Source of the DNA: Bradyrhizobium sp. ORS 375 | GTDB taxonomy: Bacteria; Pseudomonadota; Alphaproteobacteria; Rhizobiales; Xanthobacteraceae | Assembly: GCF_000239775.1 (NCBI RefSeq) | Contig: NZ_CAFI01000497.1 | Location: 1 to 64,000, forward strand | Reading direction: 5' to 3' | Length of the DNA stretch: 64,000 bases | Part shown: positions 47,758-56,436 of the stretch, piece after piece | How the letters are laid out: every line of letters begins with the position of its first letter | Numbering within the stretch: position 1 is the first letter of the stretch | Translations under genes and position numbers: made by a program | The notes under the pieces: model-generated | The model's input: the letters and a program-made list of their open reading frames with translations, nothing else | Told to the model about the DNA's origin: nothing | Database searches by the model: none

Positions 47758-50700
47758 CTATCCGGACGCCGCCGGCGACGGACCCGCGCCGCGCGCAGCC
47801 ATGACCTGACGCAGCACGCGCGACAGCTCGTCCACCGAATAGGGCTTATGGATGAGGCTGAAGCCGTGGCGGTCGCCATCGGCCAGGACATCGCTGTAGC
47901 CGCTGTTGAGCACGATCGGAATCAGCGGCAGCCGCCGCCTGATCTCCTGCCCGAGCGTGACGCCGTCCATTCCCGGCATCACGACGTCGCTGAGCACCAG
48001 GTCGAAGCCATCGGGATTGTCATCGATCAGGCGCAGCGCATCGAGGCCGCTGCGCGCCAGCACGGTGCGATAGCCGAGATCCTCGAGCAGCTGGGTGGAG
48101 AACTCGCCGATCTCGGGGTTGTCTTCGACGACCAGCACGTTCCAGCGCGCGGCGGGCATCTCGGAGCTGTCGTCGCCGCGCTCACGCTGTCCCAGCGGCT
48201 TCGACGTGAGCGGCAGCAGCAGGGTCAATGTCGTGCCCTTGCCGATCTCGCTTTCCGCCAGCACACGGCCACCTGACTGATGGACGAAGCCGTAGACCTG
48301 GGACAGGCCGAGCCCGGTGCCGCGCCCGACCCCCTTGGTCGTGAAGAATGGCTCGAAGATGCGGTCGATCTGATCAGCCGCGATGCCGCATCCGGTGTCG
48401 CTGACGGCGATCGACACAAATTGCTGCGCTCCGCCTGCCCCCTGCTGTTGAACGCGGTCGCCGCGGATGGTCAGGACACCCCGGCCGTTCATCGCGTCAC
48501 GTGCATTGGCGACGAGGTTCACGAGCGCGGTCTCAAGCTGATTGACATCGACGTCGACAGGCAGTGGGCGCGACCGCAGATCGAGCTCGATCACCGCCGG
48601 CGCGCCGAGCACGGTCTGCAGCATGTCCTCGATCTGCTCGATGTGCCCGGCCACGTCGAACACCTGGCGCTCCATCGGCGTACGACGTGCGAAAGCGAGC
48701 AGTTGTCCGGTCAGCTTGGCCGCGCGGTCCGCGGTATCCGAGATCGCGTCGACATAGCGGCGCATGCGCTCGGGCGACAGCTGGCGCCGACGCAACAGGT
48801 CCGCCGAGGACCGGATCACGGTCAGAAGATTGTTGAAGTCATGCGCGACCCCGCCGGTGAGCTGGCCGATCGCCTCCATCTTCTGCGCCTGGCGGAAGGC
48901 TTCCTCTGCCTTGCGCCGCTCGGTCTGCTCCACCGCCTCGGGCACGATGGCGACGACCTGCCCCGTGTCGTCGCGCACCGGGCGCATCTGAAAATCGAAC
49001 CAGCGCCAGCCGCCGACCGGCAGGTCGAGGTGCAGCTCCTGTCGCGCCTCTTCGCCGCGGGCGACCGCACCGACCAGCGACCTGATCACCTCGGGCATGC
49101 CCGAGGTGCCGGCAAACCACGGCGTCTCCCAGAACGGCTGCCCCACGACCTCGTCCAAAGGCGCGGCGATCGCCTCGAGCGAGGTCGCGTTGGCGTCGAT
49201 CAGCGTGCCGTCCGACGACAGCAACGCCTGGAAGGTGTAGCTCGCCTCGAAGATGGTGCGCAGCCGCGCCTCCTTGGCCTGCAGCTCCGCGGTGCGCTCC
49301 GAGACCTGCGTTTCCAGCTGCTCGTTCAGATCGCGCAACGTGGTCTCGGCCGCACGCCGGACCCGCGCGAGATCGATGTTGACGCGCACGCGCGCCAGCA
49401 GCTCGCGCGCGCTGAACGGCTTGCTGAGATAATCGCTGGCGCCGGCATCGAGGCCCTCGACCTTCGCCTCCTCGCCGGCACGCGCCGACAGGATCACGAC
49501 GGGAATGTCGCGCAGCTGAGCGTCGCCACGCAGCGTCTTGAGGAGACCGAAGCCGTCGAGCCGCGGCATCATCACGTCGGTCACGACCAGATCGGGACGA
49601 TTGCGGCGAATCGCCTCGAGCGCGGCCACGCCGTCGGCGACGGCCTCGACCTCGTAGTCGTCGCCGAGCAGCCGACGCACATAGTCGCGCATGTCGGAAT
49701 TGTCGTCGGCAAGCACGACACGATCGCGCCCCGACATCGGGATCGTCTGAAAGCCGAGATCATCGGGCGAGGACGGATGCGGACGATCGGGCGGAGCATC
49801 GCCGCTGATCCAGCCCAGCGCCTCGTCGATATAGGCTTGCGCACGCCGGGTGGTGTTGGCCTCGTCTCGCGCAGTTCCGAGCTGGCCTGCCGGCAGATGC
49901 GCGGCGCCGAGCGGAATGCGCACGGCGAAGACCGAGCCGCGACCGGGCTCGCTCTCGGCCGTGATCTCGCCCCCATGGAGCTTCACCAGCTCCTGCACCA
50001 GCGCAAGACCGATGCCGCTGCCTTCGAAGGAGCGCCCACGCGCGCCCTCGATGCGGCGGAAGCGCTCGAACAGATGCGGCAGCTCGGCGGGTGGAATGCC
50101 GGTGCCGGTATCGCGTACCTTGAGCTCGGCATGTCGGTGGTCGGCCGACACGCCGATCGAGACTGCGATCTCGCCCTTGAAGGTGAACTTGAAAGCATTG
50201 GAGACCAGGTTGAGCACGATCTTCTCCCACATGTCGCGGTCGACATGGACCGGCTCGGGGAGAGACGCAGTCTCGATAACGAGCCGCAGGCCCGCGCGGT
50301 CGGTCGCGGAGCGGAAGTTGGAGACGAGCTCGGACGTCAGCGCGCCGAGATCGACCGGCTCGAACCTCGCCGTCATGCGGCCGGCCTCGATCCGAGAGAA
50401 GTCGAGCAGCGTGTTCACGAGCTTCATCAGACGAAGGCCGTTGCGGTGGACCAGGTTCAGGACCGATCGCTCCTCGGGGGCGATGGCGCCCTCGTCACGG
50501 GCGAGCATGTCCTCGAGCGGACTCAGCATCAGCGTCAGCGGGGTGCGGAATTCGTGGCTGATATTGGAGAAGAACGCCGTCTTGGCGCGATCGACCTCCG
50601 CCAGCGCCTCGGAGCGGCGTCGCTCAGCCTCATAGGCGCCGCCGTTGCTGACCGCGGCGGCAATCTGCCCGGCGACGAGATTGATAAAGCGGGCGTAGCT

Positions 50701-51669
50701 CTCGTTGTAAAGACGGAAGGGATTGAGCCCCGCGATGACGAAGCCGCCCTGCCCGCTCTCGCCCGACGAGGGGATCGGCATCACCACGGCCTGCTGCGGC
50801 GGCTGACGCCAGCCGCCGCTCGGGAACGGGACGCCGAACAGCTGCGGAAGATCGCGGACCAGCACCGCCGACTGCAGCCGCAGCGCCTCGGCCAGAGGCC
50901 ATGGTCCGTCTGAGAGAAGCCGCAAGCTCGGTTGAACGGCGGCATGCTCGCGCGCGATACCGGTCAAGGCTTCGAGCCGCGCCGTCTCGCCGTCGGGCTC
51001 GGTCAGGTAGATCATGACGAAGGGCAGGTCGCGCGGCTCGTGGGCCAGGGCTCGTGCGCAGCTCGCACAGGCCTGGCCGACGCTGCGCGCCTCGGCTCCG
51101 GCATTGGCGAGCGCGCGCAACAACGACAGCTGACGCTCACTGATCACGCGCTCGGTGTCGTCGGTGTTGGCGCAAAAGATTCCGCCCGGCGAGCCGTCAT
51201 CGTCGGGAATGGGACTGTAGGAGAACGTGTAGTACGTCTCTTCGGGAAAGCCGTTGCGCTCCATGATCAGGAGCTGCGCCTCGACATAGGTCCCCTGGTC
51301 GCCGCCGCTCGCCTTCGCCAGCAGCGGGCCGATGTCCTCCCAGATCTCGTGCCAGACCGCGGACGTGGGCCGGCCGAGCGCCCAGGGATGCTTGCCGCCG
51401 ATGATGGCCTTGTAGGCATCGTTGTAGAGGTAGATCAGCTCCCGCCCCCAGCCGATCCAGATCGGCTGCTGCGAGGTGAGCATGATCCTGACGGCCGTCT
51501 TCAGGCTTTGCGGCCAATGTTCGGGCGCCCCGATCGACGGGCTCGCCCAGTCGAGCCGCAGCATCAATCCCGCAAGCTCGCTGCCGCCTGAAAACAGCCG
51601 CTCGCGCTCGGCGAGGCCGAGCCCATCATCAGTCAATGAATGCCGCTGGTCCGGCAAACCTCCCCCCAT
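47758..51669 (-). CDS. Double hybrid sensor histidine kinase / response regulator
   Basis: A 1303-residue signalling protein. Order: PAS-like sensor (about 30-150), GAF-like domain (about 180-335), HisKA with H372 in SHEFRTPL, HATPase (GSGIGLALVQELV), receiver with D698 (VVTDVMMPRLDGF), coiled region, PAS (about 800-915), second HisKA with H943 in VAHDFNNLL, second HATPase (GTGLGLSQVYGFV), and C-terminal receiver with D1228 (LSDVVMPGMDGV). It therefore carries two kinase cores and two receivers in one cytoplasmic chain with no membrane helix. No cognate output gene is adjacent. The start at 51669 is uncertain. The signal is unknown; a redox or small-molecule PAS ligand is possible. Confidence 0.9.
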   Translation of the reverse strand: MGGGLPDQRHSLTDDGLGLAERERLFSGGSELAGLMLRLDWASPSIGAPEHWPQSLKTAVRIMLTSQQPIWIGWGRELIYLYNDAYKAIIGGKHPWALGRPTSAVWHEIWEDIGPLLAKASGGDQGTYVEAQLLIMERNGFPEETYYTFSYSPIPDDDGSPGGIFCANTDDTERVISERQLSLLRALANAGAEARSVGQACASCARALAHEPRDLPFVMIYLTEPDGETARLEALTGIAREHAAVQPSLRLLSDGPWPLAEALRLQSAVLVRDLPQLFGVPFPSGGWRQPPQQAVVMPIPSSGESGQGGFVIAGLNPFRLYNESYARFINLVAGQIAAAVSNGGAYEAERRRSEALAEVDRAKTAFFSNISHEFRTPLTLMLSPLEDMLARDEGAIAPEERSVLNLVHRNGLRLMKLVNTLLDFSRIEAGRMTARFEPVDLGALTSELVSNFRSATDRAGLRLVIETASLPEPVHVDRDMWEKIVLNLVSNAFKFTFKGEIAVSIGVSADHRHAELKVRDTGTGIPPAELPHLFERFRRIEGARGRSFEGSGIGLALVQELVKLHGGEITAESEPGRGSVFAVRIPLGAAHLPAGQLGTARDEANTTRRAQAYIDEALGWISGDAPPDRPHPSSPDDLGFQTIPMSGRDRVVLADDNSDMRDYVRRLLGDDYEVEAVADGVAALEAIRRNRPDLVVTDVMMPRLDGFGLLKTLRGDAQLRDIPVVILSARAGEEAKVEGLDAGASDYLSKPFSARELLARVRVNIDLARVRRAAETTLRDLNEQLETQVSERTAELQAKEARLRTIFEASYTFQALLSSDGTLIDANATSLEAIAAPLDEVVGQPFWETPWFAGTSGMPEVIRSLVGAVARGEEARQELHLDLPVGGWRWFDFQMRPVRDDTGQVVAIVPEAVEQTERRKAEEAFRQAQKMEAIGQLTGGVAHDFNNLLTVIRSSADLLRRRQLSPERMRRYVDAISDTADRAAKLTGQLLAFARRTPMERQVFDVAGHIEQIEDMLQTVLGAPAVIELDLRSRPLPVDVDVNQLETALVNLVANARDAMNGRGVLTIRGDRVQQQGAGGAQQFVSIAVSDTGCGIAADQIDRIFEPFFTTKGVGRGTGLGLSQVYGFVHQSGGRVLAESEIGKGTTLTLLLPLTSKPLGQRERGDDSSEMPAARWNVLVVEDNPEIGEFSTQLLEDLGYRTVLARSGLDALRLIDDNPDGFDLVLSDVVMPGMDGVTLGQEIRRRLPLIPIVLNSGYSDVLADGDRHGFSLIHKPYSVDELSRVLRQVMAARGAGPSPAASG

Positions 51670-51783
51670 CACGAATTCCGCCGTGATCAGAACGCCGGTA
51701 TTCCTTTGTGGTTCCAATGCCCGGAACAAAAAGCGGCCATTGCGACTTCGAGACACATACGCTGTCTCTTGAGGACTGCCGCC

Positions 51784-53088
51784 GTGACGATGATCGTTGC
51801 ATCCGAGCCGAACAAGCCGAAGAAATCCGCTTCGAGTATTTTCCGGCTGCTGGGCCCAGGTCTCGTCACCGGCGCGGCCGACGATGATCCCTCAGGCATC
51901 GCCACCTACTCCCAGGCCGGCGCGCAGTTCGGGTACGGGCTGCTCTGGACCGTTTTCCTGACCACGCCGTTCATGATCGCGATTCAGCTGGTGAGCGCGC
52001 GGATCGGTCGCGTCACCGGTAAGGGTCTCGCGGCCAACATCAGCGCACTCGCCCCACGCTGGATCGTTTTCGGCCTCGTGGCGCTGCTGGTCGGCGCCAA
52101 CACGTTCAACATCGCGGCTGACATCGCCGCCATGGCCGAAGCGCTGTCGCTCGTGATCGGCGGCCTCAACCACGAGCATGCGCTGATCTTCGCCGCCGCC
52201 TCGACCTTGTTGCAGGTTTTCCTGCCGTACCGGCGCTACGCGCCCTTCATCAAGGTGCTCACGCTCAGTCTGTTCGCCTATGTCGCCACCGCATTGATGG
52301 TCAAGGTGCCCTGGAGCACGGCGCTGCTCGCCGCGGTGTGGCCGACCCCCTCGACGGATGCCGACTATCTGCTGACCGTCGTCGCCGTGCTCGGCACCAC
52401 CATCAGTCCCTATCTGTTCTTCTGGCAGGCCTCGCAGGAGGTCGAGGAGATGAACCAGGGCAAGGTCGACCGCCCCTTGCGCGAGCTCTCCAGGAAGAAT
52501 CATCCGGAGCTGCGGCGCATGCGGATCGACACCACGGCCGGCATGATCTTATCGAACGCGATCGCCTTCTTCATCATCGTGACGACCGCGACGGTGCTGC
52601 ACGGCCACGGCATCACCAAGATCGACTCGGCGACGCAGGCGGCCGAAGCGCTGCGGCCATTGGCCGGGGACTTCACCTTCCTGCTGTTTGCGCTCGGCAT
52701 CATCGGCACCGGCATGCTGGCCATTCCGGTGCTGGCGGGATCGGCCGCCTATGGCGTCGCCGAGATCTTCGGTTGGCATGCGACCTTGGAGGCCAAGCCG
52801 GACGAAGCGGCCGGCTTCTACAGCATCATCGCCGCAGCCACGATCATCGGCTTCGGCCTCGGCTTCACCGGCATCGATTCGATCCACATGCTGGTGTGGA
52901 GCGCCGTGCTCAACGGCATCGCCGCGGTGCCGATCATGGCGATGATGATGGTGATCGTCTCCAACACCGGGCTGATGGGCCGCTTCCGCGCCCGGTCCTG
53001 GCTGATCGGCCTCGGCTGGGTCGGCACCGCGATCATGGCGGTCGCCGTTCTGGCGCTGCTGTGGTCATTCGTCACAGGCCGAGCCTAG
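51784..53088 (+). CDS. NRAMP-family divalent cation transporter, atypical metal site
   Basis: A 434-residue transporter with about 11 membrane helices and the NRAMP fold. Helix 1 reads GAADDDPSGIATY where canonical NRAMP has DPGN, so the metal-binding Asn is replaced by Gly. Helix 6 reads TGMLAIPVLAGSAAYG and lacks the usual metal-binding Met-Pro-His. Such proteins form NRAMP-related branches (some move Mg2+ or Al3+). The GTG at 51784 has GAGGA at eight bases; the ATG at 51790 is the alternative. It diverges from the histidine kinase gene. Role: metal uptake across the inner membrane, metal uncertain. Confidence 0.88.
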   Translation: MTMIVASEPNKPKKSASSIFRLLGPGLVTGAADDDPSGIATYSQAGAQFGYGLLWTVFLTTPFMIAIQLVSARIGRVTGKGLAANISALAPRWIVFGLVALLVGANTFNIAADIAAMAEALSLVIGGLNHEHALIFAAASTLLQVFLPYRRYAPFIKVLTLSLFAYVATALMVKVPWSTALLAAVWPTPSTDADYLLTVVAVLGTTISPYLFFWQASQEVEEMNQGKVDRPLRELSRKNHPELRRMRIDTTAGMILSNAIAFFIIVTTATVLHGHGITKIDSATQAAEALRPLAGDFTFLLFALGIIGTGMLAIPVLAGSAAYGVAEIFGWHATLEAKPDEAAGFYSIIAAATIIGFGLGFTGIDSIHMLVWSAVLNGIAAVPIMAMMMVIVSNTGLMGRFRARSWLIGLGWVGTAIMAVAVLALLWSFVTGRA

Positions 53089-53198
53089 CCATCCCTCCGG
53101 TCCCCACCTGCATCCGCTGCAACGCAGTTGCACAACGTCATTGGTGCAACGCGGAACCCAAACTGTGTTAACAGTCCGCTCCCGCCATCCCGCCACCG

Positions 53199-53212
53199 TT
53201 GATGCCGATCAA
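53199..53212. promoter_or_regulatory. FixK/FNR box before malic enzyme
   Basis: TTGATGCCGATCAA is a perfect FixK/FNR box (TTGAT-N4-ATCAA). Its centre is about 60 bp upstream of the chosen TTG start of the malic enzyme gene (78 bp from the ATG alternative). Confidence 0.75.
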
Positions 53213-53265
53213 CGCTGGCGCGCTCCGGAATGGCGAGGCTCGAACAAAGGACCTCGGAGACTGCC

Positions 53266-54915
53266 TTGACCCAACCGCAACGTATGAGCGCATCGACGCA
53301 CCCCACCTACTCCCCGCGCGGGCTGACGCTGCTGCGCGACCCGCTGCTCAACAAGGGCACCGGCTTCACCGAGCAGGAGCGCGACGCGCTCGGCCTGCGC
53401 GGCTTCCTGCCCGCGGGCGTCATGTCGATGCAGGCACAGGCCGAGCGCATCCTGGTCAATCTGCGCAGCCTGTCCAACGACCTCGAGAAGTACGTCGCGC
53501 TCAACGCGCTGCATGACCGCAACGAGGCGCTGTTCTTCCGCGTTGTGTGCGACAACATCGACGAGATCCAGCCGCTGATCTACACGCCGACCGTCGGCCT
53601 TGCCTGCCAGAAATACGGCCTGATCTTCCAGCGTCCGCGCGGCCTGTTCATCTCGGCCAATGATCGCGGCCGGATCGCCGAGATCCTCGCCAACTGGCCA
53701 TATCGCGCCAGGCTGATTGTCGTCACCGACGGCGAGCGCATCCTCGGCCTTGGCGATCTCGGCGCCAACGGCATGGGCATCCCGGTCGGCAAGCTGTCGC
53801 TGTACTCGGCCTGCGCCGGCATTCACCCGGAGGAATGCCTGCCCGTCATGCTCGACGTCGGCACCAACAACGAGGAGTTTCTGGCCGACCCTTATTATAT
53901 CGGCCTGCGGCAGAAGCGCCTCACGGGCGAAGCCTACGACGCCTTTGTCGACGAGTTCATGACCGCGGCTCGCGCGGCCTTCCCGGGCGTGCTGATCCAG
54001 TTCGAGGACTTCGCCAACCACGCGGCCTTCAAGCTGCTGCACAAATATCGCGACGAGGCCTGCGTCTTCAACGACGACATCCAGGGCACCGCGGCGGTGG
54101 CGCTCGCCGGCATGTTCTCGGCGCTGCGCATCACCGGCGGCAAGCTGAGCGACCAGACCGTGCTGTTCCTTGGCGCCGGCGAGGCGGCGACCGGCATTGC
54201 CGATCTCGTCGTCTCGGCGATGATGGCCGAAGGCCTGTCCGAAGCCGAGGCGCTGCGGCGCAACTGGCTGACGGATTCGCGCGGCCTCGTCATCAAGGGC
54301 CGCGACAATCTGCATGGCCACAAGCTGCGCTATGCGCATGACCAGGCCCCGATCGGCGACTTCCTCTCCGCGATCAAGACGCTGAAGCCGACGGCGATCA
54401 TCGGCGTGGCAGCGGTCGGGGGCGCATTCACGCCAGAGGTGCTGCAGGCGATGGCCGAACTCAACGAGCGTCCGATCATCTTCGCGCTCTCCAACCCGAC
54501 CTCGAAGGCGGAGTGCTCGGCGGAGGCGGCCTATCGCTACACCCAGGGACGCGCACTGTTCGCCTGCGGCAGCCCCTATGACCCCGTCAAGCTCGACGGC
54601 AAGACCTTCGTGCCGCGCCAGGGAAACAACTCCTACATCTTCCCCGGCGTCGGCCTCGGGGCTATCGCCAGCGGCGCGCGGCTGGTGACGGACGAGATGT
54701 TCATGGCCGCGGCCCACACCTTGGCGAATTGCGTCACCGGCGCCGATCTCGAACAAGGCAGTCTGTATCCGGCCCTGCCGCGCATCCGCGAGGTCTCGGC
54801 CCATATCGGCGCGGCCGTGGCCGGCGTGGCCTATCAGAACGGACTGGCGACCGGTCCCGCACCGAACGACCTGCTCGGCTTCGTCGAGTCGAAGATGTAC
54901 GACGCGCGCTACTAA
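53266..54915 (+). CDS. maeA: NAD-dependent malic enzyme
   Basis: A 549-residue enzyme that decarboxylates malate to pyruvate. Typical motifs: PLIYTPTVGLACQKYG, LGLGDLGANGMGIPVGKLSLY-type metal/malate loop (residues about 155-175), metal-binding VFNDDIQGTAAVALAG, and NAD fold FLGAGEAATGIADL. Length fits the short SfcA/MaeA class without a phosphotransacetylase tail. The TTG at 53266 is chosen because CGGAG precedes it at six bases; the ATG at 53284 lacks a site. A FixK/FNR box upstream suggests low-oxygen control. In rhizobia NAD-malic enzyme supports dicarboxylate use, which fits the PHA genes nearby. Confidence 0.92.
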   Translation: MTQPQRMSASTHPTYSPRGLTLLRDPLLNKGTGFTEQERDALGLRGFLPAGVMSMQAQAERILVNLRSLSNDLEKYVALNALHDRNEALFFRVVCDNIDEIQPLIYTPTVGLACQKYGLIFQRPRGLFISANDRGRIAEILANWPYRARLIVVTDGERILGLGDLGANGMGIPVGKLSLYSACAGIHPEECLPVMLDVGTNNEEFLADPYYIGLRQKRLTGEAYDAFVDEFMTAARAAFPGVLIQFEDFANHAAFKLLHKYRDEACVFNDDIQGTAAVALAGMFSALRITGGKLSDQTVLFLGAGEAATGIADLVVSAMMAEGLSEAEALRRNWLTDSRGLVIKGRDNLHGHKLRYAHDQAPIGDFLSAIKTLKPTAIIGVAAVGGAFTPEVLQAMAELNERPIIFALSNPTSKAECSAEAAYRYTQGRALFACGSPYDPVKLDGKTFVPRQGNNSYIFPGVGLGAIASGARLVTDEMFMAAAHTLANCVTGADLEQGSLYPALPRIREVSAHIGAAVAGVAYQNGLATGPAPNDLLGFVESKMYDARY

Positions 54916-54925
54916 TTGCGCCCGT

Positions 54926-54955
54926 GCGGATGCCTCTCACGACGGAGGCATCCGC
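54926..54955 (+). terminator. Strong intergenic hairpin terminator
   Basis: GCGGATGCCTC (54926-54936) pairs perfectly with GAGGCATCCGC (54945-54955) around an eight-base loop, followed by GTTCTT. It lies between the malic enzyme and arginase genes, which converge, and can serve both directions. Confidence 0.8.
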
Positions 54956-54988
54956 GTTCTTCACGAACGCCGAGGGTCAGATATCCGG

Positions 54989-55963
54989 TTATGCATCCGG
55001 CACGATCGCATTGGTCGGCGTCGGACGGTCGATGATCTGCTGGCCGAACAGGCTGCCGATCAGCTCGACCGCAACGCGCGCCGTCTTGCCGCGATCGTCG
55101 AGGAAGGGATTGAGCTCGACAACGTCGACCGATCGGACCAGTCCTGAATCGTGCAGCAGCTCCATGATGAGATGCGCCTCCCGATAGGTCGCTCCGCCCG
55201 GCACGGTGGTGCCGACACCCGGCGCCACCTCGGGATCGAGGAAGTCGACGTCGAAGCTGACGTGCAGGACACCGCTGCGGCTGCGAACCTTGTCGAGGAT
55301 CCGGCGCATCAATACGCCGACGCCGAACTCGTCGATCGCGCGCATGTCGGCGATGCTGACGCGCCGCAGCCGCAGCAGCTCCTTCTCCGCCTTGTCGATC
55401 GAGCGGATGCCGAACAGCTCGAGCTGCGCCGATGGGATGCCGACACGGGGCTCATCGCCGAGCAGGCCGTCGAGACCCGGCTCGCCGCACAGGAAGGCGG
55501 CGGACATGCCGTGCATGTTGGCGGTGATCGTCGTCTCCGGCGTGTTGTAGTCGGCATGGGCGTCGAGCCAGAGGACGAACAGCTCGCGCCCGATGTCGCG
55601 GCAATGCCGCGCAACGCCATTCACCGATCCCATCGACAGCGAATGGTCGCCGCCCAAGAAGACGGGAATGGCCCCGGTCTGCGCCAGTTCGTAGCTGCGG
55701 CGCGCCAGTACCCGGGACCAACGCTGGATCTGACGATAATGCTTGGCACTCGCAGGCGGCTCATCGCCGAGCTCGGCCATCTCGGCAATGCCAACGTCGC
55801 CGTAATCCGTGACCTCGAGGCCGAGACTTTCCATGACCGGGATGAGACCCGCGGTCCGCAATGCGGCCGGTCCCATCAACGTGCCGCGCACGGAGGCGCC
55901 GAGGTCGATCGGCGCACCGAGCACGGCGATGCGGTGGGGCGATGCTGTGTCTGATGAAGCCAC
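54989..55963 (-). CDS. rocF: Arginase
   Basis: A 324-residue arginase/ureohydrolase. The dinuclear manganese site is visible as GGDHSLSMGSV, LDAHADYNTP (D-A-H-x-D) and SFDVDFLDPEVAPGVG. The N-terminus VLGAPIDLGASVRGTLMGP is typical of arginases rather than agmatinases. It converts arginine to ornithine and urea in the cytoplasm. It stands alone between terminators and is probably monocistronic. The ATG at 55963 is the first conserved start. Confidence 0.92.
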   Translation of the reverse strand: MASSDTASPHRIAVLGAPIDLGASVRGTLMGPAALRTAGLIPVMESLGLEVTDYGDVGIAEMAELGDEPPASAKHYRQIQRWSRVLARRSYELAQTGAIPVFLGGDHSLSMGSVNGVARHCRDIGRELFVLWLDAHADYNTPETTITANMHGMSAAFLCGEPGLDGLLGDEPRVGIPSAQLELFGIRSIDKAEKELLRLRRVSIADMRAIDEFGVGVLMRRILDKVRSRSGVLHVSFDVDFLDPEVAPGVGTTVPGGATYREAHLIMELLHDSGLVRSVDVVELNPFLDDRGKTARVAVELIGSLFGQQIIDRPTPTNAIVPDA

Positions 55964-56172
55964 ATTCAGGTCCTTTCACATCCGCCCGACCTTAACCGGC
56001 GTGGCGGGGGAACGGTGCGCCGAGGCGCGACGATCCACCGGTTTAAAGACCACAGGCGGGCGACGGAACCATTCGTGTCAGAAGGCATTGCCTGCAGCGT
56101 CAGAGCTCCCCGGAGATCGTTTCGAGGGGTGCAATCTCAATCCGGCCGATGCGCGTCGAGAGGACAACGAAA

Positions 56173-56430
56173 GTGAGCGAACCGTTCGAAACACCTGCGC
56201 AGCCGGGCGTCGCCGAGCGCGCGCTCGACACTGCGACCGACCTGTCCCGCTCGCTCGGAGAGGTGATGGGGACGCTGAGTGCCGCGGTCGACCGGTTGAG
56301 CGAGGTCGCACAGGATGCGCGCCGGCCGGGAACGGCGCTGTCCACCTTGAGCGCGATCACGCGCGAGGCTCCGCTCACCAGCCTGTTCGTGGCCTTCCTG
56401 TTCGGCGTGGCCGTCGCGCGCCGGCGCTAG
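56173..56430 (+). CDS. Small C-tail-anchored protein, unknown function
   Basis: An 85-residue protein. Residues 5-60 form an amphipathic helix (ALDTATDLSRSLGEVMGTL), followed by one C-terminal hydrophobic helix (LTSLFVAFLFGVAVARRR) ending in a basic tail. This is the same design as the DUF883/ElaB-type protein at 31287. The GTG at 56173 has GAGAGGA at eight bases; the ATG at 56149 would add eight residues. It ends six bases before the stop of opgC on the other strand. Function unknown. Confidence 0.65.
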   Translation: MSEPFETPAQPGVAERALDTATDLSRSLGEVMGTLSAAVDRLSEVAQDARRPGTALSTLSAITREAPLTSLFVAFLFGVAVARRR

Positions 56431-56436
56431 GCGCCA

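Noticed and set aside
48280-50913. 877-codon plus-strand open frame opposite the histidine kinase gene
   Set aside because: Arg/Gln/Asp-rich low-complexity composition without motifs; the kinase on the minus strand explains the region.
53209-54804. 531-codon minus-strand frame opposite malic enzyme
   Set aside because: Antisense shadow; malic enzyme is certain.
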